A DNA stretch of 64,000 bases from positions 13,523,001-13,587,000 of the forward strand of contig JAYKKI010000006.1 in NCBI GenBank assembly GCA_039881145.1, read 5' to 3'. Shown one piece after another: positions 13,311 to 26,055 of this stretch. The notes beneath the pieces were generated by a model. It saw nothing but the letters and a program-made list of their open reading frames with translations, searched no databases and was not told the DNA's origin. The DNA comes from Druceiella hillmani. Taxonomy: Eukaryota; Arthropoda; Insecta; Lepidoptera; Hepialidae. Position 1 is the stretch's first letter. Each line of letters begins with the position of its first letter. The translations under genes were made by a program, and so were the position numbers.

Positions 13311-14860
13311 CTTAAATGGTATTTTTTTATAAGGCTAGACATGAAGAACCAGTCATTTTAAATAAATATAATTTCTCCGGCAACCAAGTTGACAAATTAG
13401 ACAGGGTTGTCATATTTATACAAAGAATATAAAAAATCATTATAAGAATTCATTCCGCCATGACAATAGAAATTTTCACTTTATAAAATGTAATATTAAT
13501 ATTTATAAAATTAAAGGTTTTAATTCTAAGTTTTTACAGTATCGTTATACAATTATAGTATTTGAGCGTGTGTAATACGTTACAGTATGTATTTAATGCA
13601 ACGCATAAATTCAAACATTTTTTTACAGAAACTATTAATACATAAAGTAATTATTCCTAATATGGTATAATTTAAAAAACATAGGCCGTATTTTTACGGT
13701 ATTTTGAATGGAAAATTATACCCGAAATTCAGTTACAAGGAAATTTGAACACAGGTGTATTACAATAAATAAAACTAGGTTTTTATCATAAATATAAGAT
13801 ATGGGTCGAAACAATAAAAATATAGCTGTTAAAAAGGTGTACGTACCTATATTTTTGTGCTATTATAAATGTACAGCTCAAAAATAAATTGCAACAAGTA
13901 TTTTTATGGCACACATTTTCAGCAGTCATTTAAGATTATTGACAAAGCAGTGGACACATACTGCAGAACTTTCGAAATGCTAGAGCTAATCGACGCGTAT
14001 CTTTATTATATACTCTAAATTATATAGTCTACACCCTTTTATGTGAATGTGGGTCACTTTTTGTCCACATAATCCTTTCTCGTAGCTTGTTACAGGTCGC
14101 TAGACTGGCCACAGCGTCAAACCGGCTGGCATGTCTATGTTAACTCTAACCTCTTACTTCAACCGTATCCGCCTCGCACCGCTGTGAAATACGTCCAGCA
14201 TTCATTATTCGTGGATAAATTATAGAGGCGTGTTGTTCCTTGGAGTTCTGATCTTTCTTGTTATGGAGGAATGTTAGCAGCCTTAAATCCTCGGGCGACA
14301 CAGATGTAAGCAAAATGGGTTGTATCAAGTATCTTTATAAAATGGTCACGGAGTTTCAAATAGCTGTTACAACCTTGGAATTGAAGGCTTTAGAATCTGT
14401 TATACCAAAAAATTAAATGTCTTCTTTTTACTCGCATTTATGTATAAATAAAATCAAATAGATAATACTAGCTTCTTCCCTTGTATTCACCTGTGTGGAT
14501 TTTTGATTAGGGCTTAATATATTCTTAATAAAATGAGACTATTACAATATTTGTAAAAATATTAAACGTTCTACTAATTAAATGTATACTTTGCGCCATA
14601 TATTAATATCTAGTGATGCTACGCCATTATTATCGAATAAAAAACGTCGAGTTTCATCACACAGTAATAATGATAATTTAATCGTTAAAAGCTGAATTAT
14701 CCGACTGTTTAGTAACAGTAGTATCTGCGGTTGATTAACAAACATATAAACGTACTTTTCTTTGTATTAATGCCACCCGTGTATTACTCCGCCCAATAAA
14801 CTATAAGCATGCCAAATTCGGTGGCGATTAGTTGCTCAATTGCTAAATTAATAAGTGTAT

Positions 14861-15142
14861 TCACAATTAAATGAAACTACGTGATGTAGTATTATTTCTA
14901 CTTTCTTTAAGTTCTTTACCACGACCTAGGTTTCGTTGTATTACAACATCTTCAGGTGGGCTATTAGCAAAGATATTAACAAAGATATTATCTTTAGTAA
15001 CAGCCCACCTGAAGATGTTGTAATACAACGAAATCTAGGTCGTGGTAAAGAATTTAAAGAAAGTAGGAATAATACTACATCACGTAGTTTCATTTAATTG
15101 TGAATAATGAATTTCTACAAAATTAAGGCCAAATATATTCAA
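14861..15142 (-). mobile_element. Foldback hairpin element, copy 3
   Basis: This copy has nearly complete arms around a short loop near 14970-15005. The extension is on the right, ending CCAAATATATTCAA. The flanking direct repeat TAATAAGTGTAT (12 bp) is at 14849-14860 and 15143-15154. An ATG at 14872 opens a frame of about 53 codons running from the left arm through the loop. Confidence 0.95.
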
Positions 15143-15225
15143 TAATAAGTGTATAACAAACAATAAAAAGTACAGTAATTTGTGCCTTGTTGAATTGAAA
15201 ATTTCTCTAACGATATATTAGTTAC

Positions 15226-15409
15226 TGTTATAACATGATGAGTTGGTACGACTGGGTCACGTGTGGTGCGCCCTACGATGAGGACCGCATTTACATTCTT
15301 GACATGTATGAAATTACTTGTATTCTAACATAAATGAATATATATATATATATGAAATAAAGAAGTGATAATTATAAAAAAACAAACTATACAATTAAAA
15401 AACATACCG
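15226..15409 (+). repeat. 5' LTR of the Gypsy-type relic
   Basis: It begins TGTTATAACATG, matches the 3' LTR at 16581-16759, and is followed directly by the tRNA-Leu-like primer site. It contains AATAAAG-like sequence near 15356, a possible polyadenylation signal. Confidence 0.8.
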
Positions 15410-15629
15410 TGGTGTCAGAATGAAACCGATTAATATAATTAATCAGATTTAAAGGTTAGTAGAGTGTTGAATACAATTGACAGCTAAAGACGTGATCATA
15501 CTCTGAGTAAAAATGGCAAAAACAGATCAAAATACATAGACCAATCATGGTGGTATATTAGTACAATGTCAAGGACATGATTTACGTACTATTGGAGAAA
15601 TAAATTTTGCATTTCATAATTGCGTAAGC

Positions 15630-16160
15630 AGAGGCAAAATGGTAATGTTTTAGCCCGGAATACAGGCAGAAATTAAAGATATTGGTTTCAACTGTCAAAC
15701 ATGCCAAATATATAGAGTAATTCAAAGGGACCAATCACGATTCATAATTTCCCTAATTTATCTTGGGTAAAACTTGGTGCGGATCCCTTTGAAATCAACT
15801 AAAATTATTATTGTATTATAGCAAATATATAGAAGAAAATAGGTTAGAAAATATAAGTTCTTTCTATGTAATTAAATATAATAAAGTAATAATGGCGATA
15901 CATGGAATTCCTTTAGGATTATTAACGGATAATCGGCCTCAATGTGTGAGTGATAAATTTAAGAAGTTTGGAAAAGAATATGGATTTAATCATATTACTT
16001 TAACACCCTATTCTCCAAAATCTATATAAAAATATTTTCGTGATGATTCTGACATATATCTAGCTTTGTTAAACGTGAGGAATAGCCCAAAGGAAGGAAA
16101 TCCATCTCTCGCTAATTTATTATGTAATAGGAATTTAAATGACCAAAGACTAGTTCTCTT
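15630..16160 (+). pseudogene. Integrase fragment of a Ty3/Gypsy-type element
   Basis: Conceptual translation, split over frames with several stops, shows the order of a retroviral-type integrase. First comes a WPGI-like stretch (W replaced by a stop) and the CxxC half of the zinc-binding domain (CQTC at about 15693). Next is a degraded first-aspartate region (LGADPFE-like). The longest open piece (15811-16029) begins YYSKYIEE and includes TDNRPQ, which holds the second catalytic Asp, then HITLTPYSPKS, after which a stop removes the glutamate region. The tail, with NVRNSPKEGNPS near 16070, fits the usual sequence after the core. RSGRIFHPP near 16505 fits the C-terminal tail of such polyproteins. 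Known of the family: integrase inserts the cDNA into the chromosome. This copy cannot be functional. Confidence 0.8.
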
Positions 16161-16580
16161 CTAAGTTTTTTTCTTAAAATCTAAGTTTTTTTTGCAACCT
16201 AACATGTATAAAAGAAATGAGATTGAGGATAATAGAAGAGAGGATAAAATTAAAGAGTATTATAAAAGATTTAAAGTCTACAGCCTGCTCAGAACATTAT
16301 GTTAAAAAAAAACCTGATGACAAGATTTGAACGTTTGGAAAATTCAATCTTGTATGAAATTGAACATATTTATCCTATGTTGATGTTGAAGAATCTGCTG
16401 ACAATGGATGGATTCATCAACAGATAAAAGTGATCTAGAATCTAGAGATGGTAATAATACAGATAAAAAACCTAATGATTCTGATAACTATGGGACACGT
16501 TCGGGTAGAATTTTCCATCCACCTACATGATTGAGTTTATAGTACTGTATGAAAATTATTAGTTGTTGTGTAATATTAAA

Positions 16581-16759
16581 TGTTATAAGATGATGAGCTA
16601 GTAAAACTGATTCACATGAGGTGCACCCTGCGACAAGAATAGCAGCTGAAGTCTCGACATGTATGAAGTTACTTGTATTTCGATGTAAATAAATACATAG
16701 ATACGAAATAAATAAGTGGTAATTATTATGAACAAATTACATAATTGATAAACGTAACA
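16581..16759 (+). repeat. 3' LTR of the Gypsy-type relic
   Basis: It starts TGTTATAAGATG and ends CGTAACA, giving the canonical TG...CA, and is followed by the target-site repeat GTTAC. It is about 5 bp shorter than the 5' LTR. Confidence 0.8.
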
Positions 16760-17966
16760 GTTACGATCACAAGCGATATTAGTAACGAAATCTCTACAAA
16801 ATATTGCATAAAAGAGTTAAAGGAAACAAAGATTAAGTTTCAAAAGAAGGCTGAAGATGAACGGTGTTTTATGTGGATACCTTTTACGTACCGACCTCGC
16901 TTGATGTTAATTAAGTAACTAATTAAGTATTATCATGCAATAACCGATTTTTAAGTATTTAAACACTTCGTGATCCGCACTGATTTTTATTTTCTCTTTC
17001 TATTACCGATATAGAATGAACATGTTATCGATATATAACTTAATAAGAACGCGGAAAATAATTCTAGATTTAATGACAGAAGTCGTCCTGGAAGAGGATT
17101 ATAGATATATTATTATAGGATAGAGAACATAATTTCCTTCTTTATGTTTTCGGAAGCAATGCTTAACTGTATGTGTAAGAGATTAATATTCACCCATCTT
17201 TGTATCACATATTGTTTTATTTTTCGCTTTAAACGAAATTTATGAGACGAGTTCACACTAAGTAATCTTCGTGAAATTTCCACACTTTGTTTGGTCTTTA
17301 CTCGCCAAAAAGTAGTTTTAAACTGAATAAAAGATCGAATCCTGCACTCTTTATATACTCAAAGAAAGAAGTTTGATAAGTCTTTATAATGTTCCAGAAA
17401 CTTTTGGGAAGGCGTGGCGGGCTTATTAGTTGCCAAACTAATATACGAAATATGTATACACATACATATCCTTATCGCAATAATTCACATTCAAACATTA
17501 TATATACGTGCATGTATATGTATATGAACACGTGCTGCTTTCATCTAGCAAGGTGTTAAATGTAACACGAAGACGGTGGGTGATTCAATTTGGGATCCCC
17601 TCCTATAATCCGATTGGTCGGTTCGCAGTAACGCTAAACTTCATTTGATGACAGCTTCGCATTTGGTTTCAACAATTATTATCTGAAATGTTGTTAATCA
17701 ATTAGATATAAATTACGCCTAATGAGCCTTATGTTATGTTATATTACGATGATGTGTTTAGCATATTTAGTGATTTTAATTATCAATTTATACATTATAT
17801 TAATAAGTAAGCACTAGAGTAAATTATACAATGACAGAAAGATTAGAGAAAATTTTAGAAACGTTAAGGAATATCTCCCGTATGGTTAAATTCAAATTTC
17901 AAAGCAACTAAACAATAGAAGAAAAATTAAAATCTAGTGTACAATGTACGCATTATCTTAAAATTT

Positions 17967-18181
17967 TGAATATATTTGACGTTAATTTTGTAGAAATTCA
18001 TTATTCACAATTAAATGAAACTACGTGATGTAGTATTATTTCTACTTTCTTTAAGTTCTTTACCACTTTGCTAATAGCCCACCTGAAGATGTTGTAATAC
18101 AACGAAACCTAGGTCGTGGTAAAGGACTTAAAGAAAGTAGAAATAATACTACATCACGTAGTTTCATTTAATTGTGGGATT
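17967..18181 (+). mobile_element. Foldback hairpin element, copy 4
   Basis: The left extension TGAATATATTTGACG is present. The left arm is cut short after TTCTTTACCAC, so the arms are unequal. It is flanked by TTAAAATTT (9 bp) at 17958-17966 and 18182-18190. D1 lacks an element at the matching place. Confidence 0.9.
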
Positions 18182-18784
18182 TTAAAATTTATTTAAAGAT
18201 AAAACCACACATATATTTTTGATTTTTAGAAGTTACCTAAATTTACAACCATAGGACATTTTCATTAGTAGACATTTATGGTTACAGTGGTCATCACCAC
18301 AATATGCAACCACAGCGAAAAGCAAAATTTGGAGACGAAGCGGCTGCTTGGAAAAATTAAATTTTGATTTAAAAACACTAGCGTTTATCAATGGCTTTGT
18401 TTGCGTGGATCTAGAAAAATATAGCAGGATTTAGCATATTGAAAACAAAAACCGCGTTTCACCTTACAGAAAATTGCTATTTATCCAGCTACAAAATTAC
18501 TTCATATTATCTAATGATGAACTAAACATTTACTAACGCCCTTTAAAATGGTTTTATATGTTTCGACGTGACTGAGTAACAAACACTAAAGCACATTTTC
18601 GTGGTGTTAGTATTTTAAGCGTGTCAAGCCTCAAACAATAGTTTACTCGCAGTAACGTCATACGAACTATCACTAGACCAAAGTTTCGTTGCTCGTTAGT
18701 ACAGTTTCACATTTCTATAGTAATTACGATGATTCAGTAAGTGTAATACGGGCCATTGTTTGTGGTTGTAGTAGTGTATATATA

Positions 18785-18790
<6 letters not shown>

Positions 18791-18842
<52 letters not shown>
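18791..18842. repeat. (TA)n microsatellite
   Basis: TA run inside D2, with irregular TATATAAATATA edges. Confidence 0.95.
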
Positions 18843-18848
<6 letters not shown>

Positions 18849-19529
18849 TATATATAAAATATCATGTAATATTAATTATTAATTTGAAATCATATGGTCA
18901 ACGTCTTGAGCCAAAATTTAATAAAAATAAAACTGTCCCACAAATATATTTTATCCGGTAAATAAATAACAAAACAGAAGACGGTTGGTGTTAATGATAG
19001 ACCGTGGGAAGTCCGGAGTACCCAATGGGTAAGCAACTCTCTCATTTCAACTCATTTTTGCCAATTTAACTCTTATTGACGAATTTTTTCCAAATTCCTT
19101 TCTCTTTGTCTCATAACTATCTTTGAAGAATCCTCCTCTACCTTGAGTGTATGCTTTGCTTTATATGGTACTCTTTTATTATATATAGTCAAATATACAG
19201 TCAAGAAGCAGGGACAGTTATCGTCAATAAAGTTACCTTATTGTCAATAAAAAAAATTTCGGTTTTGTACTAGCGATCCGAAAAATACTTTCTTGCAATT
19301 TGTAACATCGTGAAGTGTAGTGGCACTTATGGTTGAAGTGGAAGAAATGCCACCATGTTGAAAGTTTTAATCTATCGCATTCTAGTTATGAATACTGTTG
19401 GATAAATAGTACTTCTAGTATTCAGTCGCTTGATATTCTTTAAGAAATAATTTCCCCATCGTTTTTCACATTTGTGCTTGAACACGTGAAGTAAATCATT
19501 CTGAAGTTACACGTAATTATCAAATATTA

Positions 19530-21600
19530 TTCACTGGACAATTAACTAATATTAGAAATTCGAAAGTGAATTTGTTTATTTAAAGTCTCACATTCCTGCC
19601 TCAACTGTTTTACTGATCCCCATGAAAATCATATTTTCTCAAATTTTGCCTGTATCAGAAAAATGTATACAAATTATTAAAAAATCCTCTTGTCTCAACT
19701 GATTCACATATATTTGCTGTGTGCCGAATATCCATACCCCTGAATATCCACAGAAAAAATGTTTGTATCAGTTTTTTTATAGCGGTTCCTAAAGGGAGTT
19801 TTCGATTTATCATAAGTTGCAAAAGATAGTAGAAACGTAACAAAACTTATTTTTAATTATTTTTTTATTCACAATTAATCATTATGGTCATATAACTACG
19901 GACATAAAATTTATGAACTAAGTATTCCTCACTTGGTTCATAAATTATATATAAATTATATTTATCAAATATTTTCTGCCTTTGATGATATCATTTAGAG
20001 TGAGGTGATTCATCAACTGCCCAAATTGTAAATCTTTAAGTTTCTGAAGAAGCAAGTCAAATAAAGTTAGTACAACATAATCATCAAAACTGGGTTGTTT
20101 TTATTATTCATAAATTCATTCACGACTGGATATTTCCATCAGGGTTTATTTTTATGGCCATCTTCTTTCCAAAACAATATCTTCCAATTCACGTTTTGTT
20201 AACGTTAAGCTCACGAACGAACTGCAAGCTTCTCTTACACGGATTGATAAAATCTCTATTTGAAATTCGTTATTTATATAAACGTAACAATTCCTTAAAA
20301 TAAAGAAAGTATTATGTCGTTTTACCGTGATAACTCGGTACAAAGGCCGAATAAAAGTTGATTGCTTGTACGGGAGAGATTAACAATTTGGTTACAAACA
20401 TTAATTTATGCCAATAAAATGTTCGCTATTTCGAATTTATATTTTGTGAAAATGTTAATCTATATTATCACGTTAAAAATGCGCACATGCAAAATTGGAA
20501 GTGATCGATTGTAATGATGTTGAAGTGGGTGAGAAATCGATTACCGAATTTGATGGATACGAAGAATTAAACAAATAGAGAAGTTAAACTAATAAAATCA
20601 TGGTGAAATATAATAATACATAAATTTTTGTTCTCATGTTCAAATTGTGATAATAAAAATATATAACAGCGTGTACTAAATTAATTTGAAAACTTTTCTT
20701 TCCTCTCCTTTTATTTTTTTTATAATAATTCCCTTAACCAAAATTTTTTTTTATAAAATTCCAAACTTCATTCTCTTCATTGCGATTCGAGTGATTATTT
20801 TGCTATGCTAGATAGAATAACTATAAAATTCTATCCTAAGAGAATTTTTGATATCAATTTAAAAATATACTCTTGTCAACATTTATACCTATATTCGTCT
20901 ATAAATCACGTACTAGTATATATACGATTATATTTACAGTGAATAACATTGTCTTAACCATAGAGATAATCATATCTTATATTTTAACAGGAACGTCATT
21001 TTTAAATTACACCATTACATTTTCTCTTTTCCACGCGAGTAATTCCACTGTTTAAAGTTAGTTCGCAATTAAGGGAATGGCCGTTATGAATTTCTCCACA
21101 TAAATTATTAAAGTATACGTACAGTACAAAATAATTAATCAAAATGAATATTAATGACAGTCTTACAAAATATTTCATTCCTTTATTTAACAAATACTTA
21201 ACATTATTTCTTAAACTAAAATTAATTAAATCGTAACAATTAAAATAACAGGCCACCGCAAACTCTGGTTGTTATAATCCTTGAAATTAGTGGCGGTGCA
21301 AAAGAAGAAAATATTTTAGCTGTCAAATTTATTTCACTGTCAGTTCAAAGAATAACGTTATGTGATAAATTTGATCTAAAATTTATTTTTAAAAATGATT
21401 TATCATTTCAAAGCTTTCATTCTGGCTTTAATTCATACCGTTCTTAGAAGGAAATTGATTAATATTTTCTGGAAAAGACATAAAATATTAACCATAAAAT
21501 ATGTAAAAAGGTTCAGATCTTCAATGTCAGAGTCATTTCAAATTTAATTGATAATTCGCTCCTAGAATTATTCTCCCTTTCATTTTCCTTCTTCCGTGGC
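19530..21600. other. Non-coding interval between D2 and E2
   Basis: No gene was recognised, and I did not find a convincing counterpart in units 1 or 3. A hairpin with arms AATTTATGAAC and GTTCATAAATT lies at 19909-19948. A minus-strand frame at 20152-20343 has no ATG-supported or family-supported coding potential. Confidence 0.45.
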
Positions 21601-22540
21601 TTGTTTGGTCAGAGATCTAACCCGTTGACGCTTAATTTAGAAGAAGCAAGAGCAGGTTGTGAAATATTTTAAAACGTTTACACACACTTCATTTCGTACT
21701 TAACAAAATTCCTTTCAGCACAATCGGAATTTATATCACGAAGATTCCGTAAGTGAATATATAATTATAAAATAAATTATATTAATTATTTTTATTATGT
21801 GAATATATTACCTAGCATATTCCTCACACGCGTAAAGAAGACGATTTTTTTAATATGAATTATAAAAGTTAAACTTATTGGCTGTTATTAATTCTTAAAT
21901 GGAAAATTAAACTTATTGGTTCTTGTTAAGTTTTAATTGGATTTGTTTAAGTTTTTATTTCGCATAATTCAGAAGAAAGAGGCTACATTCAAATATTTTT
22001 GAATAACACTAACTCAAATTGCAACTGAAAAAAGGTCTTACTCTTATGCACATATACATCAGAATTTCTACATTATTTTTGCTTACAGTCTAGCAATTCT
22101 TGAAAGATTTCCACTTTGGAATGATATTATTTTGGGCTATCATTTTAACCTGTACCAATTTTTATGCATATAGATTTTGAAGCTAGAAGCGCTAACAGAC
22201 AGATCATAATCACCGAACGAGAGTAACAGGATTATGAATCTTCAATTCCATTTAGACAATTCTAGTAAAGTACTTCTAAAAAAAGCATAAAAATCATGAC
22301 CAGCGATAACTACTCCTTCCACACTTCATCAACATCTTTGGAGCTATATAAAGAATATGAACTTCTCTGCATAGGCCTATGTTAAATTACTGTTCATATT
22401 TTTCACTCATTAAATATCCATCGCATTCATTAAAGTAGTTTAATCCTGGTTTTAAATATCAAATGACGCTTTATTCCATCTTATTATAAAGGTGTTTCAG
22501 TGCTCAATTCAAACTCTAAACTAAAAAAAATATCTCTAAA
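21600..22540. repeat. Array unit 2, section E (E2)
   Basis: Gapped similarity to E1 (5500-6500), clearest at the TCAAATGACGCTT anchor (22459). The end of the section carries short A+T repeats (AAATATCTCTAAATATTTA and close copies at 22525-22595) next to the mariner relic. Confidence 0.5.
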
Positions 22541-22599
22541 TATTTAACTAGACTAGAAATATTTAACTAAAAAAAATATATCTAAATATTTACAGCTAT

Positions 22600-22960
22600 C
22601 AGAGGAGGCTGTTGTCGAGTCAGATGTGTGGCTTCAGCAAAATGGGTCACTACCCACACAGCTGGGGTCTCCATGGACACAATTATAGCGCTATTTCCGG
22701 AAAAAGTCATAAGTCGATTTGGAGATATCATTTGGTCATCCAGATCGCCTGACTTAACCCCAGCTGACTTTTTTCTATGGAGTTATCTCAAAGCAAGAGT
22801 TTTGCTACCCCTCTTATGAATTTATAGCAGCTGAAGGCTAAAATAAGGGAAGAAGTGACAGCCATCTCAATCGAAATTCTGCGGCGTGTCATTGCAAAAT
22901 CGCGTTTACGTTTTGAGGGGTGTGTCCGCGGTGATGAAATCCGCATAATTAAACTATTAT
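22600..22960 (+). pseudogene. Mariner-family transposase C-terminal relic
   Basis: Three adjoining frames spell out the C-terminal catalytic half of a mariner-type DDE/D transposase. VWLQQNG starts at 22626, where the family has VWxQQDG; the catalytic Asp is replaced by Asn. A frameshift leads into THTAGVSMDT...RFGDI. The motif RSPDLTPADFFLWSYLK follows at about 22740-22793 and keeps the third catalytic Asp in SPDLTP. After a second frameshift the tail reads KIREEVTAISIEILRRVI from about 22840 to 22960. The N-terminal DNA-binding domain, first Asp and terminal inverted repeats are not seen. Known of the family: cut-and-paste transposition into TA sites. It is a dead fragment in array unit 2 only. 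Confidence 0.9.
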
Positions 22961-25709
22961 AAATATAATAATTTTTATGTAATTAAAATATTATAAATAT
23001 AATAAATTTTATAATAATTTTTTAATTATTATTTAAACTGTAGTGTAGATGAAACTGAGTTCTGACTTCTTTCACGAGGTTTTGGTTAATTTGAATAATT
23101 CTGGGTATGAAATTATAATTTTAAGTTTGTTGAAAAACCATCACTGTATGTTTAAAGTATGTCGTTTTTATGTCCAACACGCGAAATAAATTATCACCCT
23201 GTAAATCGTTTAATTGACTTGAACGAAAATAATACATAACACTCATATCCCAAGGAGAAAAATGTGCCAACCAATATTGGAGAGACACAGGTGACTAGCA
23301 ATGTCCAGCCCTAAAGCCTTAGATGCCGTCGTTATCGAAAGTCCAAACAAATACTCGCACATAAAGGTGGCCGGAAGTTTTTGCTTATATATTTCGATCA
23401 AAATTGAGAATTGTAAACACTTTCGCGCCTATTTATATTTCCCATGTGTAACTTTCTATAATCATCCAATATTGCAAACAAAGTTTTAGAAAATCATCTT
23501 AAAGTCCTGCTTTCTTTCCTGTTAGTTTACATAATGTTATATCACTTAAATATATCAGAATATACCCTACAACTCTGTTTTAGTGAAATTATTTTCTTTA
23601 AACGCTGAAATTTCCTTGGATTTAATTGATTTTATAATAATGAAAAAATCCTGTTTTGTTATGAATATATCGAGAAATGTATTGCTTGGTAGGTATAATG
23701 CCTTAATTGTTGTTTAGTTGTTTTGATTTTTAAAAATTTTAAATCAAAATTCTACCCTTTTGCCAAAACTGCGTGCACATATTCAAATGTAATTTAAGTG
23801 GAAGAAATTTTTAAAATATCAATATGTTCGATGTAAGATGGCAGTTAAAATTGATATGTAGTACGTTATATTCGTTTTTCTTTTAAAATATTTGAAAATA
23901 AGAGTTATTTAAATTAAAATAAAACAAATAAAATTTATAAACAGATGCTTTTCCTTTTGTGCCGGAATTTAAAAATATTTGAAACGATACATTTTCTCTT
24001 AACAGTGAAAAGATAATAATAGATATATTAAACTTGATATTAGTTACTAACTGCTATAAATTTATGCTGTATTTTCTTACATTAATGTTTTCTTCACTTT
24101 AATCTGAATTTCAAATAAATACATTTGGAACTACCCTAATTAAAGTTTATTCCAATTCAATTTGTTACCAAAGTTGTAAAACAGGTTAAATGTAATCGGC
24201 GTCACCGGTACCCTAACTCGTTTGTAACATATTAAAAGTAGTAAAAGTTTTGCGATATTCATTCGAAACTAACAGGCGATAAATACTGTTCGCAACTAAA
24301 CTAATAAACAAAATGGGCCGAGTTTAACAACTTTTCATTTCCCGATTGAGGTTATTAATAATAAGGATAGATTTGAGGTTGATTTCTAACGTGACGTTTT
24401 TTACTTGTCAATGGGAATCCCACAGTTGAGTAGCGCTTAGTTGACGTAAAACACCTCGAGTAAATGACTCTCGATTGTGTCGGTTAAACATAGTTAGGAC
24501 CCTTAAACATGAAAGGCTGTTGCTTTGATGTAGTTAATAAATAAAGTCATAAAATCTGAATCAATATCGAATATTCGGCGAAAAATCGAATAAATTGCGG
24601 TAGAAATGTTTGAACAACCTATTAGAAACTATTTACATTGGAATATACTATATAGACATTGGAATATACTTCAATTAAACAATGTGTACTTTGTAATAAT
24701 AGATTAAGCGTTTTGGAAAATTATACAAATATTATTACTGTTTGTGATATTCACAGTGGGTATTATATATTATCTTTTAGGACATGTAAGGTAAATGTAA
24801 AATTTGATCAGATCATCTGTGCTGTAGAATCGTGACATCTACTAAGATCGACTTTAAGTCGAACCATTCGTCATTTGATTATTTTAATTCAATTACTTAT
24901 CATAAACCCCCACGATGAATATATTTATCACAACTATAACGTAAACTTATTGCTCTGCAAGTCATCTCTTACGGTAAATTAAAACTACATATATTAACAA
25001 GTTAATAATATTGATGGATATATATGACTGTCAATAAAAATGAAAAACTTAACAACTTCTTATAATTAATGAACAAATAATAAAGAGCTAACACAGATCA
25101 AGAACAGAGAGAGGATAGAGTAGAACAGGAGTGAAAGGGGTAAGTGGTTCAGAGGGAAATAACGTTTTTAGACGACTTCTGCATATGCTTCGGATGTCAG
25201 AATAATGTAGAGAATTTTTAGTGTATACACTGAAGGAATTTCATAATACTATGTTTGGGAGAATAAGAAGAATGAGTCTCAGAACGTAATAAAAGTTCAT
25301 GACAGTTTCTGGTTAGAATTGAAATAAGATGAACTGCGTTTCTTTACAAGAAGGCATAGAGTTTATGAGTTATATTGGCGGTGTGTTTCTATCATGTTTA
25401 CACGTAACCTAAAGACAAAAGAAATACCTTTTCTATACAAATAGAAATTAACACCGCTATAATTCCTTATTATTAGAATAAATATTTAAAATTAATAGAG
25501 AAGTTAATTGGGTATTTGACAATTTTTTTTTATTTCATTAATAATAATTTCAAGGTATAAGCGAAATTTTTTTTAAATAATCTTAAAAATTGAACGAGTT
25601 ATAAAAGTTTAAATTTAACCTTTAGACAAGGACGACAATACTGCATTTTGAGGTCATTTTTAATATTGCACATTGTATTCTACAAGAGTAAAAGAGATAG
25701 AGGGATATA

Positions 25710-25782
25710 CCCAACTCTATAAGTATCTTCAAATTTAGAAGCCTTATAGGTTTATAAATTTGAAGATACGGGTAGAATTGGG
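25710..25782. repeat. Imperfect inverted repeat, 28-bp arms
   Basis: The arms pair through GTATCTTCAAATTTA and its complement TAAATTTGAAGATAC, with outer CCCAA/TTGGG ends and a loop of about 17 bases. It is not visible at the matching places in A1 or A3. Confidence 0.8.
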
Positions 25783-25942
25783 TCTGGCTTATATTTCAGT
25801 CAATTTTCGAATTTTTTTCAAGACTGGTTTTTAATTAACTTATATTTCACAATATTGTATATAAAATATCAAAATTGAGAATGAGCCAACTACCGGATTG
25901 ATTCAAAAGAGGCTGTGGTATTCTACGACAGGGATGTTTAAT

Positions 25943-25945
<3 letters not shown>

Positions 25946-26019
<74 letters not shown>

Positions 26020-26020
26020 C

Positions 26021-26051
<31 letters not shown>

Positions 26052-26055
26052 TATA
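25946..26055. repeat. (TA)n microsatellite
   Basis: About 110 bp of TA broken by TATGTATA and TACATATA phase marks. Confidence 0.95.

Larger units (their letters stand above)
11890..14800. repeat. Array unit 1, section B (B1)
   Basis: This is collinear with B3 (42070-44560). Its later half is also collinear with B2 (27730-29610). The best-conserved stretch is 13976-14330, about 85% alike in all copies and almost free of indels over its first 200 bp; anchor CTGGCATGT lies at 14126/28986/43994. Three hairpin elements have inserted (12431, 13060, 14861). A minus-strand frame that is open in B3 is stopped in B1, which argues against coding. Confidence 0.8.
15226..16759 (+). mobile_element. Internally deleted Ty3/Gypsy-type LTR retrotransposon
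   Basis: A 5' LTR (15226 to about 15409, 184 bp) and a 3' LTR (16581-16759, 179 bp) align throughout, for example TGTTATAACATGATGAG against TGTTATAAGATGATGAG. The 5-bp target duplication GTTAC is at 15221-15225 and 16760-16764. Right after the 5' LTR, TGGTGTCAGAA (15410-15420) matches the complement of a tRNA-Leu 3' end, a plausible primer-binding site. The interior of about 1.17 kb lacks recognisable gag, protease, reverse transcriptase and RNase H and keeps only integrase sequence. There is no clear polypurine tract. The LTRs look about 75-80% alike, so the insertion is old. It is a dead, non-autonomous derivative. Confidence 0.85.
16770..19520. repeat. Array unit 2, section D (D2)
   Basis: This is collinear with D1 (2900-5100) from about 17040. 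Its first part (16770-17060) matches 29625-29900 in D3. The last part (19200-19520) matches 32620-32940. It is interrupted by hairpin copy 4 and a (TA)n tract at 18791-18842. No gene is seen. Confidence 0.75.

Noticed and set aside
20152..20343. 63-codon minus-strand frame ending in a charged stretch
   Set aside because: No homologue is recognised, there is no counterpart in other array units, and the length is within what chance gives.
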